Source of the DNA: Dastarcus helophoroides
Lineage: Eukaryota > Arthropoda > Insecta > Coleoptera > Bothrideridae
Reading direction: 5' to 3'
DNA: 64,000 nucleotides
Assembly (NCBI GenBank): GCA_028583605.1
Contig: CM053327.1
Location: forward strand, 45,434,059 to 45,498,058
Shown here: positions 45,001 to 54,383 of the stretch, piece after piece
How positions within the stretch are numbered: position 1 is the stretch's first letter
How the letters are laid out: each line of letters starts with the position of its first letter
Translations under genes and position numbers: made by a program
The notes under the pieces: model-generated
Databases searched by the model: none
Told to the model about the DNA's origin: nothing
Seen by the model: the letters and a program-made list of their open reading frames with translations, nothing else

Positions 45001-48000
45001 AATTTTCAACTTTTTTCTTAAATATCGACTTTTTTACCGAAATTTAGACCTTAATATCGAAATTTCGACATTATTCTCGAAATTTTGACTTTTTTTTAGA
45101 AATTTCGATTTTTTCCTCAAATTTAGACTTTTCTCTCGAAAAATTCAGCTTATATTGTCGAAATTTCGACTTTTTTCTTAAATTCCGAATTTTTTCTCGA
45201 AATTTCGATCATAATCGCGAAATTTCGATATAAAACTCAAAATGTCGACTTTTTTCTCGAAATTTCAACTTTAAGACCGAAATTTATAAAAAAAAAGACT
45301 AAAATGTGCTAATAAAAAATAGCAATTATTGAACGCACCCTACTACCAACTGTCAAGATTGTTGCGAAAGAGGAGCGGTGGACGCAACTGTCATCTGCCT
45401 AATTTAAACATAGAGTACAGAAATTTCGACTTATTTTCGAAATTTCGAGAAAAAATTCAATATCAATCTCGAAATTTAAAGAAAAAGAAGAAATTTCGAG
45501 AAATAAGTCGAATTATCGAGAAAAAAGTCAAAGTTTCGAGTGTAAAGTCGAAATTTTGAGTTTAAAGCAGAAATTTCGAGTTTAAATGCGAAATTTCGAA
45601 ATTAAAGTCGAAATGTTGAGAAAAAAAGTCAAAATTTTGAGGAAAAAAGTCGAAATTTCGATCAGTCGACAGACAGACATTTGGACGCTTTAATTTTATT
45701 AGTATATAAGATAGCACGTTGTGTACTAGAAATTGATTGGCCAGACGTAAAGGCATATGAAAAAACTTTTCGATATCTTTAGTCAGCGAGGGAAACACTA
45801 AAGATAAAAACCACAGCCTTTAATAGATGATATTGCATTCTGCTAAAACTAATAGCTGCATGTAACTAGGGAGTAACATTTTTGCTGCAACGCAGCATAT
45901 GAGACGTGCTTAAGTTTAATTGGCGCCTGACTCATCTTGTTAGTAAAAAAAAATTATCTATTCCAGATCTTCATTCTAATTTACTTCACCATGGAAGGAT
46001 ACCAGCAGAATGTGGACTGCAGTCCCCATCTGAGAATACACATGATATACATTGCACCGATTCAGAGAAAAATCTGTTAGATTTTCCTTCTTCAAAATCG
46101 ATTTTATCACAACCCCAACTATTCGGATATCCACAGCATTTGCAACTTATACCAGGAGATCATACTGGTAAGTTATGCCAACTTTACTATTTCATTTTTT
46201 AATCGTTATAGTAATCACTGATATCTAAATCTTGTCCCCTGAAATCAAGAAAGATTAAAAAAACACAACAAGGGTTGCTCTAACGCGTTTCGATAGACAA
46301 GAGATACTGGTATCTCGCTGAAGATGATGGCTATTGAAATGCGTTAGAGCAATTGGTATTGTGCTCTAACGCTCTAACGCGTTTCGATAACCATCATCTT
46401 CAGAGAGATACCAGTATCTCTTGTCTATCGAAACGCGTTAGAGCACAACACCTGTTGCTCTAACGCGTTTCGATAGCCATCATCTTCAGAGAGATACCAA
46501 TACCTCTTGTCTATCGAAACGCGTTAGTCACAACACCAGTTGCTCTAACGCGTTTCGATAGACAAGAGATACTAGTCTCTGAAGATGATGGCTATCGAAA
46601 TGCGTTAGAGCAACTGGTGTTGTGCTCTAACGCTCTAACGCATTTCGATAGTCATCTTCGGAGAGATACCAGAATCTCTTGTCTAACGAAACGCGTTAGA
46701 GCATTAGAGCACAACACCAGTTGTTCTAACGCATTTCGATAGCCATCATCTTCAGAGAGATACCAGCATCTCTTGTCTATCGAAACGCGTTAGAGCGACT
46801 AGTGTTGTGATTAAAAAACACAACAACAGTTGCTCTAATGCGTTTTGATAGTCAATCTATCGTCTTCAAACAGATACCAGTATCTTTTGGCTATCGGACG
46901 CGTTAGAGCAACTCTTGTTCTATTTTTTAACCCTTCTTCAGAAAGATACTAGTATTTCTCCAAAGATGACGGCTTGGCTAGCGAGACGCCTTAGAGCAAC
47001 TTTCGTTGTGTTTTTATTTATCTTTCTAAGTTCCAGAGACAAGATTTGTATATCAATAACCAAGGACCAGTCCCTTCCATCAAAAAAAAATAATTCTACT
47101 GGAACGGACTGATCCTTGGGTATCTCCAGAAATTGAAATATAAATGTTGTCTTCTGAAACCAAAAAAGATTAAAAAACACAACATCAGTTGCTCTAACGC
47201 ATTTCGATAGCCATCATCTTCAGAGAGATACCATCATCTCTTGTCTACCGAAACGCGTTAGAGCAACCGATGTTGTGATTAAAAAACACAACAACAGTTA
47301 CTTTAACGCGTTTGGAGAGACAAACTATCGTCTCCAAAGAGATACCAGTATCTTCTGACTATCGAACGCGTTGGAGCAACTTTTGTTCTATTTTTTAATC
47401 CTTCTTCAGAAAGTTAATAGTATCTCTCCAAAGTTGATAGCTTGGCTAGCCAGACGCCTTAGAGCAACTTTTGTTGTGTTTTTTTATCTGTCTATGTTCC
47501 ATAGACAACGTTTGTATATCAATAACCAAGGACCAGTCCCTTCCACTAAAAAAAAAATAGTTTTGGTCCTTGATTATCTTCAAAAACTAAAATACAAAGC
47601 TGTCCCCTGAAACCAAGAAAGATTAAAAAACACAACAACGCGTTTCGACAGCCAGTTATTATTTCGTTTTATAAAATGTGTCTTGGCGTCTAACAAGTTT
47701 TATTTAGGTTCTAGATCGATACATGTTGTATCGCCGTGTTCGTCTTTGTACAACTCGCCAATAAGACGACAACGTGGTGAGAAAAAGCCAATACCAGATG
47801 AACAAAAAGACGAAAAATACTACGAAAGAAGAAAAAGGAATAATCAGGCGGCCAAAAAGTCGAGAGATGCTAGAAAAATGCGAGAAGATCAAGTAGTAAA
47901 CTCGTCTCATTTAATTATGCCATAATCAATTCGTCTACCTTGCAGGTAGCTTTAAGGGCGACGATCTTAGAACATGAAAACGCGATCTTAAGGGCCCAAC

Positions 48001-48110
48001 TGTTAACTTTAAGAGAAGAAGCGTCATCCCTGAGGCAAATGTTATTTCAGAAAAAAACTTTGGAAATAGTTTCTAGAGATAATAGAAGGTTCGATCACAA
48101 AATTATTTAA
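33032..48110 (+). CDS. PAR/NFIL3-type bZIP transcription factor
   Basis: Four exons join in frame: 33032-33161, 45967-46167, 47708-47892 and 47946-48110 (226 aa). Intron sizes are 12.8 kb, 1.5 kb and 53 bp. Exon 1 starts [14 protein letters not shown]. Exon 3 encodes a PAR-like extension ([18 protein letters not shown]) and the basic region [20 protein letters not shown]. Exon 4 encodes the leucine zipper ([20 protein letters not shown]) with heptad L, I or M, then TAA. It is predicted to bind TTAYGTAA-like sites as a dimer in the nucleus. The basic region fits the HLF/TEF/PDP1 and NFIL3/CES-2 group; I cannot name the orthologue. An AATAAA lies at 48184. The start at 33032 is chosen because the nearby ATG at 33024 is out of frame. 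The giant first intron is packed with repeats. Confidence 0.85.
33950..34438 (+). mobile_element. Penelope-like or retrozyme-like insertion with direct terminal repeats
   Basis: A 489-bp insertion is flanked by TTTCTTTTGA on both sides (33940-33949 and 34439-34448). It begins and ends with the same 23-bp sequence (attacagaacatttaattgg, continuing gtca), so a partial copy of the terminal unit precedes a full one. The full unit (34198-34438) carries a hammerhead ribozyme. The middle holds two strong palindromes at 34087-34118 and 34140-34163 (arms cttgtatata/tatatacaag). There is no coding sequence. A partial tandem of hammerhead-bearing terminal repeats is the layout known for Penelope-like elements and retrozymes. 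Confidence 0.7.
34318..34380 (+). ncRNA. Hammerhead ribozyme, type I, minimal helix III
   Basis: Stem I outer strand ACAACC is at 34318-34323 and inner strand ACCATG at 34329-34334. The core CTGACGA is at 34335-34341. Stem II GGCC/GGCC (34342-34345 and 34352-34355) closes a 6-nt loop. GAAA is at 34356-34359, then C-TA-G forms the two-base-pair helix III and GTC the cleavage site, with cut predicted after 34365. Stem I closes with TATGGT and GGTTGT (34375-34380). It differs from the 5.3-kb copy at the variable position 7 (C instead of T) and in loop II, changes that keep the fold. Confidence 0.88.
34441..37290. repeat. Tandem triplication of a ~1-kb unit
   Basis: Units begin near 34450, 35391 and 36388 with taatttctaattttaaca. 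Each contains cagcatctttttttgaa, ttgcagat.ttt.aaatattt, acataccgatcagtttgggc (or a close variant) and a closing tagaaactagcaatttt. Spacing is about 980-1000 bp. A related partial unit precedes the hammerhead insertion near 33905. No coding content is seen. 33162-33939 is similar AT-rich DNA inside bZIP intron 1. Confidence 0.8.
37288..39690. repeat. 90-bp minisatellite, about 27 copies
   Basis: The repeat phrases are aaaatgatctagaaactagc, agttttcttcgagac, tttttatgaaatatcaaa and atttctgcatggaaaatgag, with a period of 85-92 bp. Two alternating subtypes differ in aaaagtacatttctgcatgg versus aaaatatatttctgcatgg. The first unit continues directly from the end of the third ~1-kb unit (tagaaactagcaattttctt), so the minisatellite probably arose by expansion of that end. 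39691-40336 is AT-rich filler. Confidence 0.9.
40337..40725 (+). mobile_element. Retrotransposon LTR (probably solo or partial)
   Basis: It starts tgtaaagcaatgtaaat and ends near tattatacata. It is followed by tttggtaacagaaatccc, which resembles the T..GGTNNC start of a primer-binding site. A second partial copy on the minus strand at 19245-19345 shows that it is a repeat. It contains a promoter with heat-shock elements and a TATA box. No internal coding region follows, so it is a solo or truncated LTR. The 3' edge is uncertain by about 20 bp. Confidence 0.6.
40467..40540 (+). promoter_or_regulatory. Heat-shock elements plus TATA box in the LTR
   Basis: TTCCCGAAATTTC (40467-40479) is a perfect three-unit HSE (TTCnnGAAnnTTC). 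TTCTAGAA (40510-40517) is a two-unit HSE. TATATAAG follows at 40533-40540 with spacing typical of hsp70-type promoters. An inverted CAGATAAG/CTTATCTG pair brackets the first HSE. Confidence 0.6.
40870..41290 (-). pseudogene. Non-LTR retrotransposon 3' coding remnant (RNase H tail)
   Basis: On the minus strand, [16 protein letters not shown] is followed by a frameshift and then [20 protein letters not shown]. This is the LTGHC.LN.HL.R..[...]C..C.E..E..EH..C.C pattern that ends ORF2 of Jockey/R1-like elements. It runs on to [10 protein letters not shown] and a stop. It is 5'-truncated near 41290. Confidence 0.7.
41300..43290. other. Gene-free intronic stretch
   Basis: It is AT-rich DNA within bZIP intron 1. 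A short zone at 42735-42870 is dense in ATCGAT words (gatcgattaatcgaaaaatcg-like), resembling a hAT terminus (tagagatgtcgatct), but no partner end is seen. Nothing else is supportable. Confidence 0.35.
43291..43422. repeat. 53-bp inverted repeat with 26-bp spacer
   Basis: Arms 43291-43343 and 43370-43422 are complementary at 51 of 53 positions (ctgaatattggctttttctc and its complement). They frame the left edge of a TCGAAATTT tract. Confidence 0.85.
43500..45660. repeat. TCGAAATTT low-complexity tract, pyrimidine-rich on +
   Basis: It consists of ~20-bp phrases of the tttctcgaaatttcgactt type. Two blocks of about 540 bp (43858 and 44400, both starting tttaatatggaaatttagac) are near-identical, and parts of a third follow near 44730. 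From about 45415 the strand bias flips to purine-rich. The right edge (gacagacagacatttggacg, attagtatataagat) resembles the tail of an RTE-type retrotransposon. 45670-45966 has no feature. Confidence 0.75.
46216..47665. repeat. Cluster of tandem foldback hairpins
   Basis: At least nine hairpins of 75-140 bp lie in bZIP intron 2. Each has gctctaacgcgtttcgatag and its complement around a gagataccagtatctc centre. They alternate with acaacacc.gttgctc linkers. Complete family termini occur near 47060-47125 and 47525-47580. Stem II of the hammerhead-like core is altered here (gatggctatc). Many arms are inverted relative to each other. Confidence 0.8.
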
Positions 48111-48303
48111 AATCTATCGTTACTGTTTTATTTGTTTGACGCTGTAATATTTATACTTTGTTATATTGTATTAATTAATGTTTAATAAACTCTTTCTACA
48201 TCTTGTTGCTGCTTTTCAATATATTGTAATATTTCTTATTCATTTATCTTTTTATATTTTGTTTATTTCAACCAATTTTTAGGTTAGAATTTACCAGAAT
48301 ATA

Positions 48304-48456
48304 CCAGAAACACTTACAAATGTCATAAGAGTCCTCCCCTTCTTTGACGCTTGCTGGATAGTTTCAGGATTACTGGCGTCAAGATTGTTTATATCTAATG
48401 GGGGAGCAGGCCTCAAGCTGTGGTAATTCATCTTCTTCCAATGGTTCCTCATCCTC
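48304..48456 (-). pseudogene. boca/MESD exon fragment, frameshifted
   Basis: On the minus strand a tgtttttag acceptor precedes EDEEPLEEDELP. After a 2-nt deletion the frame continues LRPAPPLDINNLDASNPET, IQQASKKGRTLMTFVSVSG. This matches the N-terminal half of boca/MESD, the ER chaperone of LDL-receptor family proteins (family pattern DELPEHLRP.PP.D...LD..NPE......KKG.TLM.FV.VSG). Downstream exons are not found. The preserved acceptor suggests a segmental copy rather than a retrocopy. It lies just 3' of the bZIP gene. Confidence 0.65.
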
Positions 48457-48479
48457 CTAAAAACACAACAACCAATAAG

Positions 48480-48905
48480 GCAACGTTAAGTTTGGGGAAA
48501 ACCGAAGTTTAATCCACTCGCAAAAGGTAACCCCATTATGCTTTCAAAGCAATGCGAGTAGGATGCGGAAACAAGGATAGATGGCGATGAACCGTCTTCT
48601 TAAACGAGGATAGGTTGTAATTTTTGGGGAAAATTCCTTTCGGTAACAAGTTCCATAACTTGGAAGTTCTATAGAAAAAAGAGTCTTCGTAGACAGTGTC
48701 AAGCTGGACCGCACAGGAATTTACTACCTCCGACTGTCTTGTATGCCTCAAGAATCTTGCCGTTGGAGGGATCAATGCTATTAATTCCTGCGAGCATCTT
48801 CCTTGGTAGTACTTGTAAAAAGAGACAAGTCACCAACCATCCGCCTGTGCTCTAGTGTTTCGAGAGAATCGGTCAAACTCTCGTCATCAATTAGGCGAAT
48901 CGCTA
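48480..48905 (-). pseudogene. Non-LTR retrotransposon RT C-terminal remnant
   Basis: The minus-strand translation reads AIRLIDDESLTDSLETLEHR, RMVGDLSLF, then a frameshift and YKYYQGRCSQELIALIPP, FLRHTRQSEVV, RTSKLWNLLPKGIFPKNYN and LSSFKKTVHRHLS. This is the conserved LEHRR..SLFYKYY.G.CS.EL..LIPP to LWN.LP..FP..YNL..FK tail of insect Jockey-like elements. It is 5'-truncated. Confidence 0.75.
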
Positions 48906-50776
48906 AAAAATTTGCAAAGTAAATCTGCTTAACTTAGAAAATTCATGTTATGATCATTTTAAAAATATTTAAATAAATAATAATACTGCAAATAATTCAG
49001 ATAGTGACTGATAAAGATTTGATTTGCATATTACAAAACTTAACATTTTCGATATTTACGTCAAAACCGAGCGTCCAAGTTTTTAGGAGCCGCAGTGTAC
49101 AAAATAGTAATTAAATGGTTAGTCTGGCAACACGGCAACACTAATTAACGCATGCGCATTATGACCACCCTGGATTGTCATTTCGTTACTGTTTAATTTC
49201 GTATATATTACATATCTTTATTGTTTGCGATTTTATGCTCCTAATCCTAACCTCAAACAATTCACTCGAAATCCTTGAATGATAATTTTTAGTAAAGTGT
49301 ACTTTATTTTCCTATTTCATGTTTTTCTAATATGTATCTTGTATTTATTTGGTTTTTACATTTGCGTATGTCGAAACAGTTGTTTGGGCAAGCTTAATTT
49401 CGTATTACACTTTTAGTTAAGCTAAAGCACAAACAACGGTAGATCCATAAACAGTAAGTAATATGAATATTACCTAAATGTGATACAATATTCCTAAAGT
49501 GCCTTTCAGAGCCATTCCGTAAAATGAACTCCAGAAACGTACACTACTGTAAATTGTGATTTTTATATAACACTGTGGTTAAGAATCGATTTGATACAGA
49601 AAATATCTAATCGATCCACCCTGGATTATCATTTCGTTACTGTTTAATTTCATATATATTGCATATCTTTATTGTTTGCGATTCCGTGCTCCTAATCCTA
49701 ACCTCAAACAATTCACTCAAAATCCTTAAATGATAATTTTTAGTAAAGTGTACTTTATTTTCGTATTTCATGTTTTTCTGATATGTACCTTGTTTTTATT
49801 TGGTCTTTACATTTTGCGTATGTCGAAACAGTTGTTTGGGCAAGCTTAATTTCGTATTACACTTTTAGTTAAGCTAAAGCACAAACAACGGTAGATCCAA
49901 AAACAGTAAGTAATATGAATATTACCTAAATGTGATACAATATTCCTAAAGTGCCTTTCAGAGCCATTCCGTAAAATGAACTCCAGAAACGTACACTACT
50001 GTAAATTGTGATTTTTATATAACACTGTGGTTAAGAATCGATTTGATACAGAAAATATCTAATCGATCCACCCTGGATTGTCATTTCGTTACTGTTTAAT
50101 TTCATATATATTGCATATCTTTATTGTTTGCGATTCCGTGCTCCTAATCCTAACCTCAAACAATTCACTCGAAATCTTTAAATGATAATTTTTAGTAAAG
50201 TGTACTTTATTTTCGTATTTCATGTTTTTCTGATATGTTCCTTGTATTTATTTGGTCTTTACATTTTGCGTATGTCGAAACAGTTGTTTGGGCAAGCCTA
50301 ATTTTGTATTACACTTTTAGTTAAGCTAAAGTACAAACAACGGTAGACCCAAAAACAGTAAGTAATATGAATATTACCTAAATGTGATACAATATTACTA
50401 AAGTGCCTTTTGGAGCCATTCCGTAAAATGAACTCCAGAAACGTACACTACTGTAAATTGTGCTTTTTATATAACACTGTGGTTAAGAATCGATTTTATA
50501 CAGAAAATATCTAATCGATCCACCCTGGATTGTCATTTCGTTACTGTTTAATTTTATATATATTGCATATCTATTTTTTGCGATTCTATGCTCCTTATCC
50601 TAACCTCAAACAATTCACTCGAAATCCTTAAATGATAATTTTCAATAAAGTGTACTTTATTTTCGTATTTTATGTTTTTCTGATATGTACCTTGTTTTTA
50701 TTTGATCTTTACATTTTGCGTATGTCGAAACAGTTGTTTGGACAAGTTTAATTTTGTATTACACTTTTAGTTAAGC

Positions 50777-51123
50777 TGTAATGTACCTACCCTACCCACT
50801 TGGGTCCAGATCCTTCTAAGTACCAAAGTTGTTACATCTGTTTCATCTAAATTACTTATTCTTATTGTGTATTAGACGTTTCCGCCACTTGTAAGATCTA
50901 ACTAAAGAACAAGCGGAAACCCCGTTGCGAAAAAGGGTCAGGGTGCAAAATGTATGTATTGTATTTAAAATTAGAATAGTCAGTCTGGTCAAACCTTTGT
51001 TAGAAGTAAGTTTATTATTAGGATTATTTAAAAGTATTAATATATTATAGTACACAAAATCAATCTCTTTAATTATATTTACTAAATCACGTCCGAGGTA
51101 TCTACGACGGAAAATCCATTACA
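50777..51123. mobile_element. Solo LTR inserted in the satellite
   Basis: The 347-bp insert begins TGTAATG and ends CATTACA, flanked by AAGC on both sides (50773-50776 and 51124-51127). The uninterrupted satellite monomers show the empty site (ttagttaagctaaag). The 4-bp duplication and TG...CA ends fit a Gypsy- or BEL-type LTR. No internal region remains. Confidence 0.85.
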
Positions 51124-51961
51124 AAGCTAAAGTACAACGTTGATTGAATACTATATTCAATCAACGAGTACAAACAACAGTAGACCCAAAAAACAATAAG
51201 CAATATGAATATTAACTAAATGTGATACAATATTGCTAAACTGCCTTTCAGAGCCATTCCGTAAAATAAACTCCAGAAACGTCCACTACTGTAAATAGTG
51301 ATTTTTATATAACACTGTGGTTAAGAATCGATTTTATACAAAAATATCTAATCGATCCACCCTGGATTGTCATTTCGTTACAGTTTAATTTCATATATAT
51401 TGCATATCTTTATTGTTTGCGATTCCGTGCTCCTAATCCTAACCTCAAACAATTCACTCGAAATCCTTAAATGATAATTTTCAATAAAGTGTACTTTATT
51501 TTCGTATTTTATGTTTTTCTGATATGTACCTTGTTTTTATTTGGTCTTTACATTTTGCGTATGTCGAAACAGTTGTTTGGACAAGTTTAATTTTGTATTA
51601 CACTTTTAGTTAAGCTAAAGTACAACGCTGATTGAATACTATATTCAATCAACGAGTACAAACAACGGTAGACCCAAAAAACAAAAAGCAATATGAATAT
51701 TACCCAAATGTGATACAATATTGCTAAACTGCCTTTCAGAGCCATTCCGTAAAATGAACTCCAGAAACGTCCACTACTGTAAATTGTGATTTTTATATAA
51801 CACTGTAGTTAAGAATCGATTTTATACAGAAAATATCTAATCGATCCACCCTGGATTGTCATTTCGTTACTGTTTAATTTCATATATATTACACATCTTT
51901 ATTGTTTGCGATTCTATGCTTCTAATCCTAACCTCAAAAAATTCACTCGAAATCCTTAAAT

Positions 51962-52490
51962 CAAGAAGTCTATAACTTTGTGCACGCGGTAACATGAAAA
52001 AATACATTAAACTTCACGAAATTACCCCTTGAAACTCCATTCTCTATGTAATTTTATGAAATCTCCTTCTGGCTTAAATTGCTTAAACAAAAGTTCAAAA
52101 CACTTTTCATCCATTCTTAAAAACGTTCGCAATTGCTGTCTCTTTGAAATTACTAACCCACTTCTACCCACTAACGAAGTTTTAACACAGTCTGCTGTGT
52201 AAATATAGCTACTACTAGGTAATATATATAAAACTTCTATCATATTTACGGGATTTAAAATCTCGCCGAAAAATCACGTTTTTAAATAACCTCAAAGATA
52301 TCATCAACACCGTAAACAAAAACATTATGTTGGTAGCAAAGGCAAATAAAAGTTACTAATAGCGAAGATGCGCGGAGACGCTAATTTTAGCTTTGCGCAG
52401 TGAACTTATTCGCGCCACTTTTATCATTGGGTCCTGTTTTTGAACGTACCCCTTCCATACTAGTTTATCCTCCTTATTATAGACTTCTTG
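51962..52490. mobile_element. DNA transposon with 14-bp perfect inverted termini
   Basis: CAAGAAGTCTATAA at the left is matched by TTATAGACTTCTTG at the right. CCTTAAAT (51954-51961 and 52491-52498) is duplicated on both sides, and the empty site is visible in other satellite monomers (aatccttaaatgataat). An 8-bp duplication with CA...TG ends suggests hAT. A minus-strand peptide RQQLRTFLRMDEKCFELLF resembles the N-terminus of Harbinger nucleases, which make 3-bp duplications. The superfamily is therefore unsettled. Confidence 0.75.
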
Positions 52491-52722
52491 CCTTAAATGA
52501 TAATTTTCAGTAAAGTGTACTTTATTTTCGTATTTTATGTTTTTCTGATATGTACGTTGTATTTATTTGGTCTTTACATTTTGCGCATGTCGAAAAAGTT
52601 GTTTGGGCAAGTTTCATTTTGTATTAAACTTTTAGTTAAGCTAGAGTACAAACAACGGTAGACCCAAAACAGACAGAAAATATCTAATCGATTTCAGTGA
52701 TAGTAGCTCTTTCGTGCCTGGT

Positions 52723-53499
52723 ATGGAATACGATAAAATTGAAACGGGCCTTCAACTTTTTACCAGAGTACACGGCAAAGATGAATTCAACAATTTAAAC
52801 ATTCATCTCTTTCCGAAAGATGAAAATTTATTGAACCAGGTCGTGGAAGTTTGGAGTTTGAATTTATCAGAGAAAAGCGATATATTAGTCGATTTCATTA
52901 TCAGAAGTATTTTACCAAAGACGCTTCATGCAAATTTTAAAGGCGTTAGAGTTATTCTTGTGAATACAAATTTTCAAATTAGCATCTATCGAATTGTGAA
53001 AGTCATGGATTTACATCTAAAAATGTTAAATGTGAACAATCGCAGTAATATCATAGAAGAATCATTAAAACGACTTACCTTATTCGAATGCTTTGATAAG
53101 TCCCAGTTGTGTGTTACGATGCTAAATTTGGAACATATACAGCAACAGAATGATGCCAGTGTTTTAATTCTAGACGATATAACTTCTTTTTATTGGATAG
53201 ATAAAGGAATAACGCCGATGTTGAGTTTATATCATTATTCTTTGAAATTATTTGAAAATATATATTCGATTGTTAAAAATTTAAATATTTTATTTATATT
53301 TGGCCGAAATGATGTTATCGAATCCAACCAAAATAAACCATTAAGTAATAAAGTTAGTTATAAGTTGGAGTTGTGCCGGACTGATGTAGATAAATTCCAT
53401 ATAAAAATTGTAAATACTAAAGATCCTAAATTAGCTCTAAGTCAAAATACCAAAACTGCCACATTTACTTTGGATAATTTTATATTAAAATTTAAATAA
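52723..53499 (+). CDS. Xrcc2: XRCC2-like RAD51 paralogue with degenerate Walker A
   Basis: It encodes 258 aa (human about 280). XRCC2 features in order are IETGLQLFTRVHG (7-18), HLFPKDE, VVEVW, RSILPK (61-66), GVRVILVNTNF (74-84), IIEESLKRL, and the Walker B block VLILDDITSFYWID (147-160). The family role is recombinational repair in the BCDX2 complex with RAD51D. The Walker A stretch, GPEGTGKTE-like in relatives, is here SLNLSEKSD (45-53), without the glycines. Published work on vertebrate XRCC2 found ATP binding dispensable, so the protein may still work. The ATG at 52723 is the first Met; an upstream exon spliced at 52697 (ttcag) cannot be excluded. AATAAA at 53495 overlaps the stop codon. 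The upstream DNA is satellite. Confidence 0.8.
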   Translation: MEYDKIETGLQLFTRVHGKDEFNNLNIHLFPKDENLLNQVVEVWSLNLSEKSDILVDFIIRSILPKTLHANFKGVRVILVNTNFQISIYRIVKVMDLHLKMLNVNNRSNIIEESLKRLTLFECFDKSQLCVTMLNLEHIQQQNDASVLILDDITSFYWIDKGITPMLSLYHYSLKLFENIYSIVKNLNILFIFGRNDVIESNQNKPLSNKVSYKLELCRTDVDKFHIKIVNTKDPKLALSQNTKTATFTLDNFILKFK

Positions 53500-53597
53500 A
53501 ATATATAGATATGTATCTTGCTTATTATTTTTATATAACGCAGAAGTACGATTGAATGAAGATATAAACTTTTCTATAAGCAGTTTGTGCCTCTGAT

Positions 53598-53625
53598 GCT
53601 CTGGCTTCACCTCTGAAGCCAGAGC
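53598..53625. repeat. Perfect 12-bp hairpin, 4-nt loop
   Basis: GCTCTGGCTTCA and TGAAGCCAGAGC enclose CCTC about 100 bp 3' of XRCC2. The stem is far more GC-rich than the surrounding DNA. 53626-54383 is AT-rich and shows no other feature. Confidence 0.7.
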
Positions 53626-54383
53626 TTTAGATTATTGCAGATTTACCTTTGTAATTCTACAATAATCTAAATTATTCTAAATGAAACTGAAATTTCAAGC
53701 TGAAACCTGAAATTCAACTTGAAATTGAGAGTTTGAAATGTCAAAATGTTAAACATTCAACGTTTATATAAATCGAACTTCCAAAATCTTTTTAAAAGAC
53801 CATAATCTAAATTAAATGAGAAAAAATAATTTATAATAAGTAGTTTACAAACGTTAGTTAACTGTATCTACTAATGTACCTTTTATTATTTTAATGTTTC
53901 ATTGATTACGTTTATGATGTGATTAAAGAGTTCAAATTTCAAAATCGAAGTTGAAATTTTGAGTTCAAAATATGTATTTTAAGGCGATAAAATTTGGAAT
54001 TTAGATCTTTTTTGAAAGATTTAATTTTGGCTTGCAACTTATATGAGAAAAATTAATTTATTATTAAATATTTCACCATTTTTCAAAATTTAGCCTTTAT
54101 ATAAAATTTTCAAAGTTTTTCTTCACTCTGATCCTTCTCGTGATCACAATATCAAATTTATATTAAATTTGGACATGATTTAACCTAAATTATAATTAAA
54201 GAATAGCTAAACTAAAAGGAAAATTACAATACTATATAAATACTTTATTAAATTATTTCAATATCAAAATCTACTAAACCTTAATCAAAAAAAAAAAAAA
54301 AAGATTGCTTAAACAACTAGCAAGTCAAATACAACAAAATTTCAAAATTAGGAATCCAACAACACTTTGGTACACTTATTAGA

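Larger units (their letters stand above)
49150..52692. repeat. 452-bp satellite, about seven monomers
   Basis: The phrase accctggattgtcatttcg recurs at about 49168, 49618, 50071, 50523, 51359 and 51848. The first three intervals are 451-452 bp. Later intervals are longer owing to a solo LTR and a ~34-bp palindromic insertion (gttgattgaata/tattcaatcaac) present in the last monomers. Other landmarks are tttgcgattccgtgctccta and gtcgaaacagttgtttggac. The array abuts the XRCC2 coding start, so XRCC2's leader is satellite-derived. Confidence 0.9.
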
